From the NCBI GenBank assembly GCA_965220245.1, contig CBDCPI010000014.1, forward strand, positions 248,001 to 312,000: a stretch of DNA of 64,000 nucleotides, in the 5' to 3' direction. Each line of letters starts with the position of its first letter. The stretch's first letter is position 1. Source of the DNA: CBDCPI01 sp965220245. Lineage in GTDB: Bacteria > Chloroflexota > Dehalococcoidia > Lucifugimonadales > UBA3495. This document shows positions 33,276 to 40,648 of this stretch, piece after piece. The notes under the pieces were generated by a model that ran no database searches, had not been told where the DNA came from, and saw only the letters and a program-made list of their open reading frames with translations. A program made the translations under genes and the position numbers.

Positions 33276-33656
33276 TTAGGCGGCCAGAGCTTCAGCGTCT
33301 TGGATGTAGTCAATGGTCTGCCGGATGCGCCGTCCGGTTTGGGCGATGGGTTCGCAGAGTCCGAGGTAGAAGCACTCCCCGTGCAGTTGGCTCTGCCTTG
33401 AGTAGTAACGGCCTACCAAGGTTCTCACCCGCTGGTCTTGAGATACCAGAACGTTAAGCATCCGGGAGGTTTCCGGTGACTTTTCCGGTTCCACGCCGGT
33501 CCGGGCCAGGATGAGGGCGTCGGTGGCCCGCTTGGTGGCGCACCACGCCTTTTCCGCCGCGTCGCGGATGTCGCCCTGCTCCAACGCCTGCAACGCGCTT
33601 TCGTGGACCGTGCGGGCGTCGGCAAAAATCTCCGATACTTGGCCGGTAACTGCCAT
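33276..33656 (-). CDS. HEPN-domain protein, tandem copy 2
   Basis: 126 residues from the ATG at 33656 (MAVTGQVSEIFADARTVHESALQALEQ), with GGAGGTGAC just before it. It has the same helical layout and R-x4-H motif (SRQSQLHGECFY). It is nearly identical to copy 3 and close to copy 1, and even the DNA just upstream of each start is conserved, so the repeat unit is about 400 bp including the spacer. The genes are 25 bp apart and would be cotranscribed. Confidence 0.8.
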   Translation of the reverse strand: MAVTGQVSEIFADARTVHESALQALEQGDIRDAAEKAWCATKRATDALILARTGVEPEKSPETSRMLNVLVSQDQRVRTLVGRYYSRQSQLHGECFYLGLCEPIAQTGRRIRQTIDYIQDAEALAA

Positions 33657-33669
33657 GCTGTCACCTCCA

Positions 33670-34047
33670 TCAGCGCACTTCGGCGGCCAGAGCTTCAGCG
33701 TCTTGGATGTAGTCAATGGTCTGCCGGATGCGCCGTCCGGTTTGGGCGACGGGTTCGCAGAGTCCGAGGTAGAAGCACTCCCCGTGCAGTTGGCTCTGCC
33801 TTGAGTAGTAACGGCCTACCAAGGTTCTCACCCGCTGGTCTTGAGATACCAGAACGTTAAGCATCCGGGAGGTTTCCGGTTCCACGCCGGTCCGGGCCAG
33901 GATGAGGGCGTCGGTGGCCCGCTGGGTGGCGCACCACGCCTTTTCCGCCGCGTCGCGGATGTCGCCCTGCTCCAGCGCCCGCAACGCGCTTTCGTGGACC
34001 GTGCGGGCGTCGGCAAAAATCTCCGATACTTGGCCGGTAACTGCCAT
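33670..34047 (-). CDS. HEPN-domain protein, tandem copy 3
   Basis: 125 residues from the ATG at 34047 (MAVTGQVSEIFADARTVHESALRALEQ), preceded by GGAGGTGGC. Against copy 2 it lacks four residues in the loop GVEPEKSPETSRML (here GVEPETSRML), and ATKR becomes ATQR. The R-x4-H motif is kept. It is the first gene of the tandem set and lies 161 bp after the fourth, unrelated-looking HEPN gene. Confidence 0.8.
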   Translation of the reverse strand: MAVTGQVSEIFADARTVHESALRALEQGDIRDAAEKAWCATQRATDALILARTGVEPETSRMLNVLVSQDQRVRTLVGRYYSRQSQLHGECFYLGLCEPVAQTGRRIRQTIDYIQDAEALAAEVR

Positions 34048-34208
34048 GCCGCCACCTCCTCGATTCAAGCCTTCCGGCTGCCGGAGCAATGGCTTCGGTG
34101 AATCCGGGGCAAGCCAGGGCATCTTAATACACCGGCGGCGATTTTTGCCGGTTGCTGTAAGTGTTCGTCAAACTTGTGGACCGCCGAAGTGACATCCGCG
34201 TATTGCCG

Positions 34209-34625
34209 TCAGACTAGGCGTACTGTTTCGGCGTACTGTTCAAGGAACTCCAACAGTTCCTTTACAGCTTCCAGGCTTTCAGACACGTCCTCAGCAGTCA
34301 GCCAGCCCTCATAGAAATTGATGTGGAGGGCGTTTGCCTCGCGGAACAGTCTGCGGAGTTCAGTCCGACCGGTGTCGGCTACTATGTTGCCGATTACAGC
34401 GAACAGGTGCCCATGTCTCTTATGCTCCCAGCCGCGATCTTCAGCTATGGCCTTGACCTTGCGGGCGGCCGCTCCCCACGCCTTTTCAGACGCCTGCAAC
34501 AGGTCGCCCTGCTCCAAGTATTTTTCGGCTTCCTCAATAAACTGGCGGCTCACCTCTGCGTGGTTTTCTTCTGGCCGGAGCATTCTCTTCTCCCCGGTAG
34601 CCGCAACCTGCGTTATTTGCCCCAC
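34209..34625 (-). CDS. HEPN-like (PaREP1-type) protein
   Basis: 138 residues from 34625; the better start may be the ATG at 34583 (MLRPEENHAEVSRQFIEEAEKYLEQGDLLQASEKAWGAAARKVKAIAEDRGW), which has GGAGAAG upstream. The helical pattern and QASEKAWGAAARKVKAI helix are HEPN/PaREP1-like, with the R-x5-H motif in LFREANALHINFYEG. A C-terminal helix (VSESLEAVKELLEFLEQYAE) follows. It differs strongly from the tandem trio beside it, so two HEPN lineages are gathered here. Confidence 0.7.
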   Translation of the reverse strand: MGQITQVAATGEKRMLRPEENHAEVSRQFIEEAEKYLEQGDLLQASEKAWGAAARKVKAIAEDRGWEHKRHGHLFAVIGNIVADTGRTELRRLFREANALHINFYEGWLTAEDVSESLEAVKELLEFLEQYAETVRLV

Positions 34626-34910
34626 TTCCTCTATTCATCATCTTGCCGGAGACTGCCCGGGCCGGTCAACCCGGTCCTACCCAATTCAAACTGAGACACT
34701 ACCTGCGTTCCCTCTCTTTAGCGTTTCTGAATTCCGGCTTTCGCCGGAAAGACGGTGTAGGGTGACCGGAACGCAATTCTATTACTTTCTTCCGAAACGG
34801 TGTAAGACGCGATTACCTTGGAGCGGCGGGCCCGGTGATATAATCCAGCACGGACCCTCTCAGACTAGGCGCCAAGGCTGCCTCCCCAACGTTCAGCCTG
34901 GAGACCACCG

Positions 34911-35936
34911 TTGTCTATTCACGTTATATACGGCGATAGCTATCTCGTCCCCGAGGCCGTGGCCCGCTTGAAGGCCAATAGCGGGTTGTCCGACTTGCTG
35001 GAGGCAAATCACCACCGGCTACAGGGCAATCAGGTCAGGCCAGCGGAGTTATTCGGCATCTGCGCGGCTCTGCCTTTTATGGATACCCACCGGTTAGTGG
35101 AGGTGCACCGGCTGCTTACCGCGTTCGAGCGGAGGAGCGGAGGAGAGCGGCGCCCTCCGGCACACCGCCGGCGGGGAGGGGACAGTGGAAACTCTTCCCC
35201 TGCTTTGGGAGGATGGGAAAGACTGGAGCAAATGGCAGGGGAGTTGCCGGAGACGACCGTGCTGGTGTTTACCGACGGCCCGGTCGCCGACTCTAACCCC
35301 TTGTTGAAGCTTCTTCGCCCGATCGCCGAAGTCCAGTCCTTGTCCGCTCCGGCCGGGGAAGGTCTTGCCCGCTGGATTAAAGAGGCGGCCCAAGACCGGG
35401 GCGCCGCCATCAGCCCCTCGGCGATTAAATTGCTGGTAGACTTGGTAGGGAACGACCTCTGGACCCTGGACCGGGAGTTGGAAAAGCTGTCCCTCTACGC
35501 TTTTGGGCGGGCTATCGAGGAAGCGGATATTAGCCTGCTGGTGTCCCAGGTGCGGGAGGCCAACATCTTCACCGCGGTGGACGCGATGATCGAAGGGCGG
35601 CCGGGAGTGGCCCTGCGGCTGCTGCGCCAGTTGCGCCAAGACGGACGGGACGCTTCCAGCATCATAGCCATGGTGGAACGGCAGCTACGGTTGCTGGCCT
35701 TGGCCCGAGATTCGATGGACCAGCGCCTCCCCCAGAGGGAGGTGGGAAAACGCTTGGGGGTGTCTTCGGAGTTCGTCATTCGCAAGACTCTGGAGCAAGC
35801 CCGGCGCCACTCTAGCCCGGATATTAGGGGGCGTTACCACCGGCTGCTGGAGGCGGACTTGGCCGTCAAGCAGGGAGCAATGGAACCAGACTTGGCTTTG
35901 GAACTCTTGGTAGCCGAGCAGGCGCGGGAGAGGTAA
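34911..35936 (+). CDS. holA: DNA polymerase III delta subunit
   Basis: 341 residues with a TTG start. The clamp-loader delta subunit opens the sliding clamp. The N-terminal AAA+-like part reads IHVIYGDSYLVPEAVARLK and TVLVFTDGPVADSNPLLKLLRPIAEVQSLSAPAGEGLARWIKEAAQDRGAAISPSAIKLLVDLVGNDLWTLDRELEKLSLYA. The C-terminal domain has VSQVREANIFTAVDAMIEGRPGVALRLLRQLRQDGRDASSIIAMVERQLRLLAL. A hydrophilic insertion near residues 70-100 (ERRSGGERRPPAHRRRGG) is unusual. A long hairpin follows. Confidence 0.92.
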   Translation: MSIHVIYGDSYLVPEAVARLKANSGLSDLLEANHHRLQGNQVRPAELFGICAALPFMDTHRLVEVHRLLTAFERRSGGERRPPAHRRRGGDSGNSSPALGGWERLEQMAGELPETTVLVFTDGPVADSNPLLKLLRPIAEVQSLSAPAGEGLARWIKEAAQDRGAAISPSAIKLLVDLVGNDLWTLDRELEKLSLYAFGRAIEEADISLLVSQVREANIFTAVDAMIEGRPGVALRLLRQLRQDGRDASSIIAMVERQLRLLALARDSMDQRLPQREVGKRLGVSSEFVIRKTLEQARRHSSPDIRGRYHRLLEADLAVKQGAMEPDLALELLVAEQARER

Positions 35937-35999
35937 GCACCTGGGTCAAGCCCCCTTAATCGTGAGAGCAGTGCCTTTTCATTGTCGATGGCGGCATAC

Positions 36000-36122
36000 A
36001 ACCCCGCTCACCTTGAGCGAGCCGTAGGCGTAACGGAGCGGAGTCGAAGGGGCTCCTTAGCTGTGGGCGGCCCTTCGACTCCGCTCCGTTACGCCTACGG
36101 CTCGCTCAAGGTGAGCGGGGTT
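36000..36122. terminator. Perfect 52-bp inverted repeat / hairpin
   Basis: The arms at 36000-36051 and 36071-36122 are exact inverses of 52 bp with a 19-nt loop. Each arm is an extended copy of the TTCGACTCCGCT..GAGCGGGGTT repeat family. It lies between two convergent genes (holA and the ABC ATPase), so a two-way terminator role is likely, although it lacks a long T tract. Confidence 0.8.
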
Positions 36123-36188
36123 ATTTAGCCTCGGTGAGCTGGGCTCAAGACAAATGAAAAAGTCCTTAATCGTGCGGGGCCTGAAAGC

Positions 36189-37166
36189 TCACTCTCTGGG
36201 CAACTCCGGGTTGTAGCAAGCCACCAAATGCCCCCACTCGTCCGCGGCCAAGGGTGGCCGCGGGCTTATCCGGCACCGGGCCAGGGCCTTGTGGCACCGG
36301 GGAAGAAAGGGGCACTCCTCGGGAAGGTCCATCATATCCGGCGGAGTCCCTGGTAAAGGCTGCAACCGCTTGCCGGGCTGGTCCAACCGGGGCAGTGATT
36401 GCAGCAGGGCCCAAGTATAAGGGTGTTGCGGCCGCTGGAACAAAGGGATAACCTCGGCAGTCTCAACTATGGTCCCAGCGTATAGCACACCCACCTGTTG
36501 CGCCATGGCGGCTATCACACCCATGTCGTGGGTAATCAGGAGAATTGACGAATTCTGCTCGCGGCACAGCTTCCGGAGCAACTCCAAGATCTCCGCTTGT
36601 AAGGTAACGTCCAAGCCGGAGGTGGGCTCGTCGGCGATCAGCAGCCGGGGCTTCAGCACCAAGCCGATGGCCATCATGACCCGCTGGCACATGCCGCCGC
36701 TGAGGCTGAAAGGGTACTGGCCCATGATGCGCTTAGGGTCGGGCAGACCCATTTCCCGCAGCGCCTCTTGGGCCATGTTGTTGGCGGCCCGCGCCGACAT
36801 GTCGGTATGCTGCAAGATAATTTCTTCGAGTTGGTCTCCCACCAGTTGGACCGGGTTCAGCGCCGATTGGGCATCCTGGAAAACCATGGTGATGTCTTTG
36901 CCCCGGAGACGGCGCATGTGTTCCGGACCGGCGCGAAGTAAGTCCACGCCGTCGAAATAGATCGACCCCCCCGCCAAGGTAGCGTTGGTGGGCAGCAGTC
37001 CCATGATTGCCAGGGCCAAGGTGCTTTTCCCGGCGCCGCTCTCCCCGACTAGGCCGAAGACCTCGCCCTCCGGTTGCACAAAGCTAACGCCGTTGAGGGC
37101 CTGCACCTCCCCTTGGGGAGTCCCAAACCTGACGTGGAGGTCTTCGACTCGCAGTGCTTCAGGCAT
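36189..37166 (-). CDS. Oligopeptide/dipeptide ABC transporter ATPase (DppD/OppD-like)
   Basis: 325 residues. It has Walker A GLVGESGAGKSTLALAIMG (near 38-56), Q-loop MVFQDAQSALNP, signature FSLSGGMCQRVMMAIGL, Walker B LLIADEPTSGLDVTLQ and H-loop LLITHDMGV. The C-terminal oligopeptide-type tail has CPFLPRCHKALARC, whose cysteines bind an iron-sulfur cluster in some relatives. It would power uptake of peptides or similar solutes. Permease genes and the second ATPase are absent here, so it is an orphan. Its start overlaps the end of the PHP gene by 8 bp, suggesting cotranscription. Confidence 0.9.
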   Translation of the reverse strand: MPEALRVEDLHVRFGTPQGEVQALNGVSFVQPEGEVFGLVGESGAGKSTLALAIMGLLPTNATLAGGSIYFDGVDLLRAGPEHMRRLRGKDITMVFQDAQSALNPVQLVGDQLEEIILQHTDMSARAANNMAQEALREMGLPDPKRIMGQYPFSLSGGMCQRVMMAIGLVLKPRLLIADEPTSGLDVTLQAEILELLRKLCREQNSSILLITHDMGVIAAMAQQVGVLYAGTIVETAEVIPLFQRPQHPYTWALLQSLPRLDQPGKRLQPLPGTPPDMMDLPEECPFLPRCHKALARCRISPRPPLAADEWGHLVACYNPELPRE

Positions 37167-37866
37167 CGGACTTCGGACCTCGGCCCCCTCGAAGGTCTAC
37201 GGCTTCAAACCGGCCTTCACGTAACTCCCGGACCAGGTCTTCCAAGCCACCGATGGCCTGCTGGAACCTAGTGGCGGCAGTACCTACTTGTTCCGTTCGG
37301 TGAGCGTCGCTACCCGCCGTAATGTTCGCCCCCCAAAGCTCACTCAAATCAAGGGAGAACTCGTTTTCCATCAGCGAGCCCCGGCCGTTAAGACCCTCTA
37401 TAGCGTGGCAGAACTCGAAGGATTTGTCTGACTTGGCCCGCTCCAACATTTTGGCCCGGGCCGCCGGCTGTCTTGCCGGCTCTTCAAGGAACCGGCGGCG
37501 GTACGGGTGGGCAGCGATTGACACCGCGCCGCGCTCGGCCACGGCATCCCGCAGAAAGTCCGGTTTGTGCAGCCCAAATATGTAGCGGTCCAAGCCAAAT
37601 ACCAGCACATGCCCGGTGTCGGTGTTTATCTCGGCGCCCGGCAAGACCAAGAATCCGTGTTTCTGAGACAGGGCTTCAGCCTCGGCCGGAGGCCAGAAGG
37701 CGTCATGCTCCGTCAAGCAAATACCGTCCAGTCCAGCGGCCTTGGCGGCCTCGATAAGCTCCTCGATCCCCATGAAGGCGTCATCGGACTTGGGATAGGT
37801 ATGGACGTGGAGGTCAATCAGCAAGGGCCGTTTCCTGTTCCGAATCAGCGATACTCGAAGAAGCAT
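37159..37866 (-). CDS. PHP-domain phosphoesterase
   Basis: 235 residues. Metal-binding motifs of the PHP family are present in order: DLHVHTYPKSDDAF (HxH), CLTEHDAFWPP, GAEINTDTGHVLVFGLD, AAHPYRRRF and ITAGSDAHRTEQVG. The core starts near residue 16 (LLIDLHVHT), so the true start may be downstream of the ATG at 37866. It probably hydrolyses a phosphoester, as known for stand-alone PHP proteins acting on nucleotides. It is coupled to the downstream ABC ATPase by overlap. Confidence 0.85.
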   Translation of the reverse strand: MLLRVSLIRNRKRPLLIDLHVHTYPKSDDAFMGIEELIEAAKAAGLDGICLTEHDAFWPPAEAEALSQKHGFLVLPGAEINTDTGHVLVFGLDRYIFGLHKPDFLRDAVAERGAVSIAAHPYRRRFLEEPARQPAARAKMLERAKSDKSFEFCHAIEGLNGRGSLMENEFSLDLSELWGANITAGSDAHRTEQVGTAATRFQQAIGGLEDLVRELREGRFEAVDLRGGRGPKSDA

Positions 37867-38193
37867 TGAGAGGATGATGGGACAGTGCTATCATAACAAA
37901 GGAGCAAATGCGAGGCAAAGAGGAGTCTGAGGGAGGCAGGGTCTTTCTATTGTCACCCCTGTCACCCCGAGCGGAGCGAGGGGTCTAAAATCCTTGCCGG
38001 GAGTACGGTTTAACTGCCAAGAATTTTAGATTCTTCGCCGCAAAGCGGCTCAGAATAACATCTGTCGGAGGGCGGCATCCGGTTTTCACCGAGAATAGAA
38101 AGACTCTGTTTCGGGGAGGCGGCAGCCGGGGCGAGGAGTCTAGGTTCCTCGCCCCGGCTAATCAGAAAGAGGTTGGTTGGAGCGGGCAGTCCG
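37867..38193. repeat. Gap with GTCACCCCGAGCGGAGCGAGG palindromic element
   Basis: The element at 37961-38060 has GTCACCCCGAGCGG..GGGTCTAAAAT and AGATTCTTCGCC..GGCTCAGAATAAC arms; the same family occurs at 5511 and 30534. No gene is seen in the rest of the gap. Confidence 0.75.
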
Positions 38194-40548
38194 TTACCGG
38201 GGAGTGAGGAGCCCCTCTTCTTCCAGTACCTCGGCGATTTGAGTGGCCCGAGTACCCCCAACTTTAAGCCTGCGCTCCAAGAAAGACGCGGACAGGTTGG
38301 GGTTGCGGAGGGCCAAGTCCCGGGCTTGCTCCATTAACCCGTCATTGACGTCATCCTGTTCGTCATTGCCGTCGTCGCTAAAGTCTCCCATGGGAATTTC
38401 CGGAAGCGGAGGGCCGGCTTGGGTCGACCAGTGTTCCACCAGCTTATCTATTTCCTCGTCGTAGACCAAAGTGCCTTGGACGCGGCGCGGCTTGGGCGAG
38501 TCGCTGTTCAACAGCAGCATGTCTCCCTTGCCCAAGAGTCTCTCGGCCCCGGTACCGTCCAAAATGACCCGGGAGTCTACCTGGGAGGCCACGGCGAAGG
38601 CCACGCGGGCTGGCACGTTGGCCTTGAGTAGCCCGGTGACTACGTTAACCGATGGCCGCTGGGTCGCCAGCACTAGGTGGATGCCTGTTGCCCGCCCCAA
38701 TTGGGCCAGACGGACCAGGTTTTGCTCCACTTCGAATCCCCCGGCGATCATTAAATCAGCCAACTCGTCGACGATCAACGTGATGTAAGGCATTCGCTCT
38801 TCGGCCCGGTTGTTGTAATTAGTGATGTTACGGGTTCCCTGCTCTTCCATCTGCTTGTAGCGGCGAAACATTTCCCGCATCAGGCCTTTTAGAGCGTCAT
38901 TGACTTGGTCCCCGTCCACGATCACCGGCATGATCAAGTGAGGAATGCCGTTAAAGGGGGTGAGTTCCACCCGCTTGGGGTCGACCATCAACATCCGCAG
39001 TTGGTCGGGGGCCTTGGTGAGCAAGAAACTGGCGACGATGGAGTTGAGACAAACGCTCTTGCCACTGCCGGTGGCGCCAGCGATTAGGACATGGGGCAAA
39101 GAAGTGAGGTCGGTGACCACCGAGGCTCCACCGGTATCTTGCCCCAAAGCGATGGGCAGGCCGCCCTTGGCCGCCAATGATCTAAAGTTCGGGGCTTCCA
39201 AGACCGGACGCAAGTGGACTTTGGTAGGTGACGGACAGGGCACCTCTAGGCCCACTAACGCCTCTCCCGGGACCGGCGCTTCGATGCGCAAGTACGGGGT
39301 CTGCAACGCCAGCGCCAAGTCCTTTTCTCGCATCAGAATGCTCTGAACTTTTACCCGGCTGCGCTCTCCCTTTATCTCTACCGCACCTTCTTTGCTGGAC
39401 TCGTTCCTCTTTGACACCCAGCCCGGCACCAGGCCAAAACGGACGATCCTGGGGCCAGCCTTGATGTCGGTAACCTCTACCATCACCCCGTGGTCGGACA
39501 GCGTCCTTTCCACGTGCCGGGCCATTTGCTGTAACGACTCCTGCGATCCGACTTGGGGTTCCCCGGGAGCAAGCAACTCCATCGATGGTAAAAGCCATTG
39601 GGACGCTTTCTGGTTGGGAGCCTTTTCGCGGGCCGCCGTTTCCCTTGGACTTATCCCAGGGGAACCAAGATACGGGGACGCCGCTTCCCTTTCATCCGAA
39701 TCAGAGAGGGCGGCAGCCTCCGGTGAGGCCCAAGTGGGGATCGTTCCCGGATCGGAATTAGCCCACAGACTGACCGGGCTATCCGCTTCAAGTTGTTCCC
39801 GGGCAGCAGGGCCTGTTGCCTCTGCCTTGACTCTTCTGGCCCCAAGTCTCCGTATTCTGTCCAAAGATGGCAAGGCCCGCCCAACGGCTCCCCAGGCGCT
39901 GCTCAGCCGTTCTTTCTTCAAGCAGCGGCTGGCTAACGCCCAGAAGCGGTGACTCACCAGGTACACTCCTTGGTACAAGCCTTTGTAGACGTACACCGCT
40001 ACGGCCTGGGCAGCCCATCCGATGTACCACGCGCCACGCCAATAAACGGCGCCCACCGGACGAGCATATAGGAGAAGGGGCGTGATGAAAGCCAGGGCGG
40101 CCATTTTACCGGCCAGCAAGGGGATTGGCCTTCCGCCCACGGTTTCACCCCAGTCGCCGCTAAGAGTTGATTGGGAAAACACCCCGTCACCGGTCTGGAA
40201 GGCGGAAAGGATGCCGATAGAGATGGTAGTGAAGGCGGCGGTTAACACCCACCACCGCCACCAGGACACGGGGACTCGGGCGAAACTTCCCTTCGACTTA
40301 TCCCCCTGTCTCCGGGTTACGGCAAACTGGAAAGCGGCAATGGTCACAGCGACCCAAGCAACTACTGGGATCCAGCCGTAAGCCAGGGCGTTCCAAGCCC
40401 AGCCCCGGATGCCGGGCGACAACGCAAGCGCTAGGCCGACACAGACGATGGCCAAGACTTCCAAGATTAGGCACAGCCATGCCCTGATGCCGGGTAGAGT
40501 TAGTTTGGATGGAGTTGCGGGGCGCGAATTGGGCCGGGTTTTAGCCAT
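38194..40548 (-). CDS. ftsK: FtsK/SpoIIIE DNA translocase
   Basis: 784 residues. The N-terminus has four or so membrane helices (AWLCLILEVLAIVCVGLALAL; WIPVVAWVAVTIAAFQF; WWVLTAAFTTISIGIL; MAALAFITPLLLY). A Pro/Glu/Ser linker leads to the motor: Walker A HVLIAGATGSGKSVCLNS, Walker B YITLIVDELADLMIA, and RATGIHLVLATQRPSVNVVTGLLKANVPARVAFAV. The C-terminal gamma winged helix (LNPN..ASFLERRLKVGGTRATQIAEVLEEEGLL) binds chromosome polarity sequences. It moves DNA across the division septum. It lies directly downstream of rnj on the same strand. Confidence 0.95.
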   Translation of the reverse strand: MAKTRPNSRPATPSKLTLPGIRAWLCLILEVLAIVCVGLALALSPGIRGWAWNALAYGWIPVVAWVAVTIAAFQFAVTRRQGDKSKGSFARVPVSWWRWWVLTAAFTTISIGILSAFQTGDGVFSQSTLSGDWGETVGGRPIPLLAGKMAALAFITPLLLYARPVGAVYWRGAWYIGWAAQAVAVYVYKGLYQGVYLVSHRFWALASRCLKKERLSSAWGAVGRALPSLDRIRRLGARRVKAEATGPAAREQLEADSPVSLWANSDPGTIPTWASPEAAALSDSDEREAASPYLGSPGISPRETAAREKAPNQKASQWLLPSMELLAPGEPQVGSQESLQQMARHVERTLSDHGVMVEVTDIKAGPRIVRFGLVPGWVSKRNESSKEGAVEIKGERSRVKVQSILMREKDLALALQTPYLRIEAPVPGEALVGLEVPCPSPTKVHLRPVLEAPNFRSLAAKGGLPIALGQDTGGASVVTDLTSLPHVLIAGATGSGKSVCLNSIVASFLLTKAPDQLRMLMVDPKRVELTPFNGIPHLIMPVIVDGDQVNDALKGLMREMFRRYKQMEEQGTRNITNYNNRAEERMPYITLIVDELADLMIAGGFEVEQNLVRLAQLGRATGIHLVLATQRPSVNVVTGLLKANVPARVAFAVASQVDSRVILDGTGAERLLGKGDMLLLNSDSPKPRRVQGTLVYDEEIDKLVEHWSTQAGPPLPEIPMGDFSDDGNDEQDDVNDGLMEQARDLALRNPNLSASFLERRLKVGGTRATQIAEVLEEEGLLTPR

Positions 40549-40648
40549 GTAAGCCTCCGGTGGTCAGGGAACGGAGTCTATGCCCGGAAGACAAGAGGGG
40601 GCGTCAGAGCCCGGTTAGACTTCCCGTGACTTTCTCCGTAACCCGGGG

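Noticed and set aside
33251..33313. N-terminal extensions (TTSKTLKLWPPK) of HEPN copies 1 and 2
   Set aside because: They are the neighbouring copy's 3' end read in another frame; each internal ATG has a GGAGG site.
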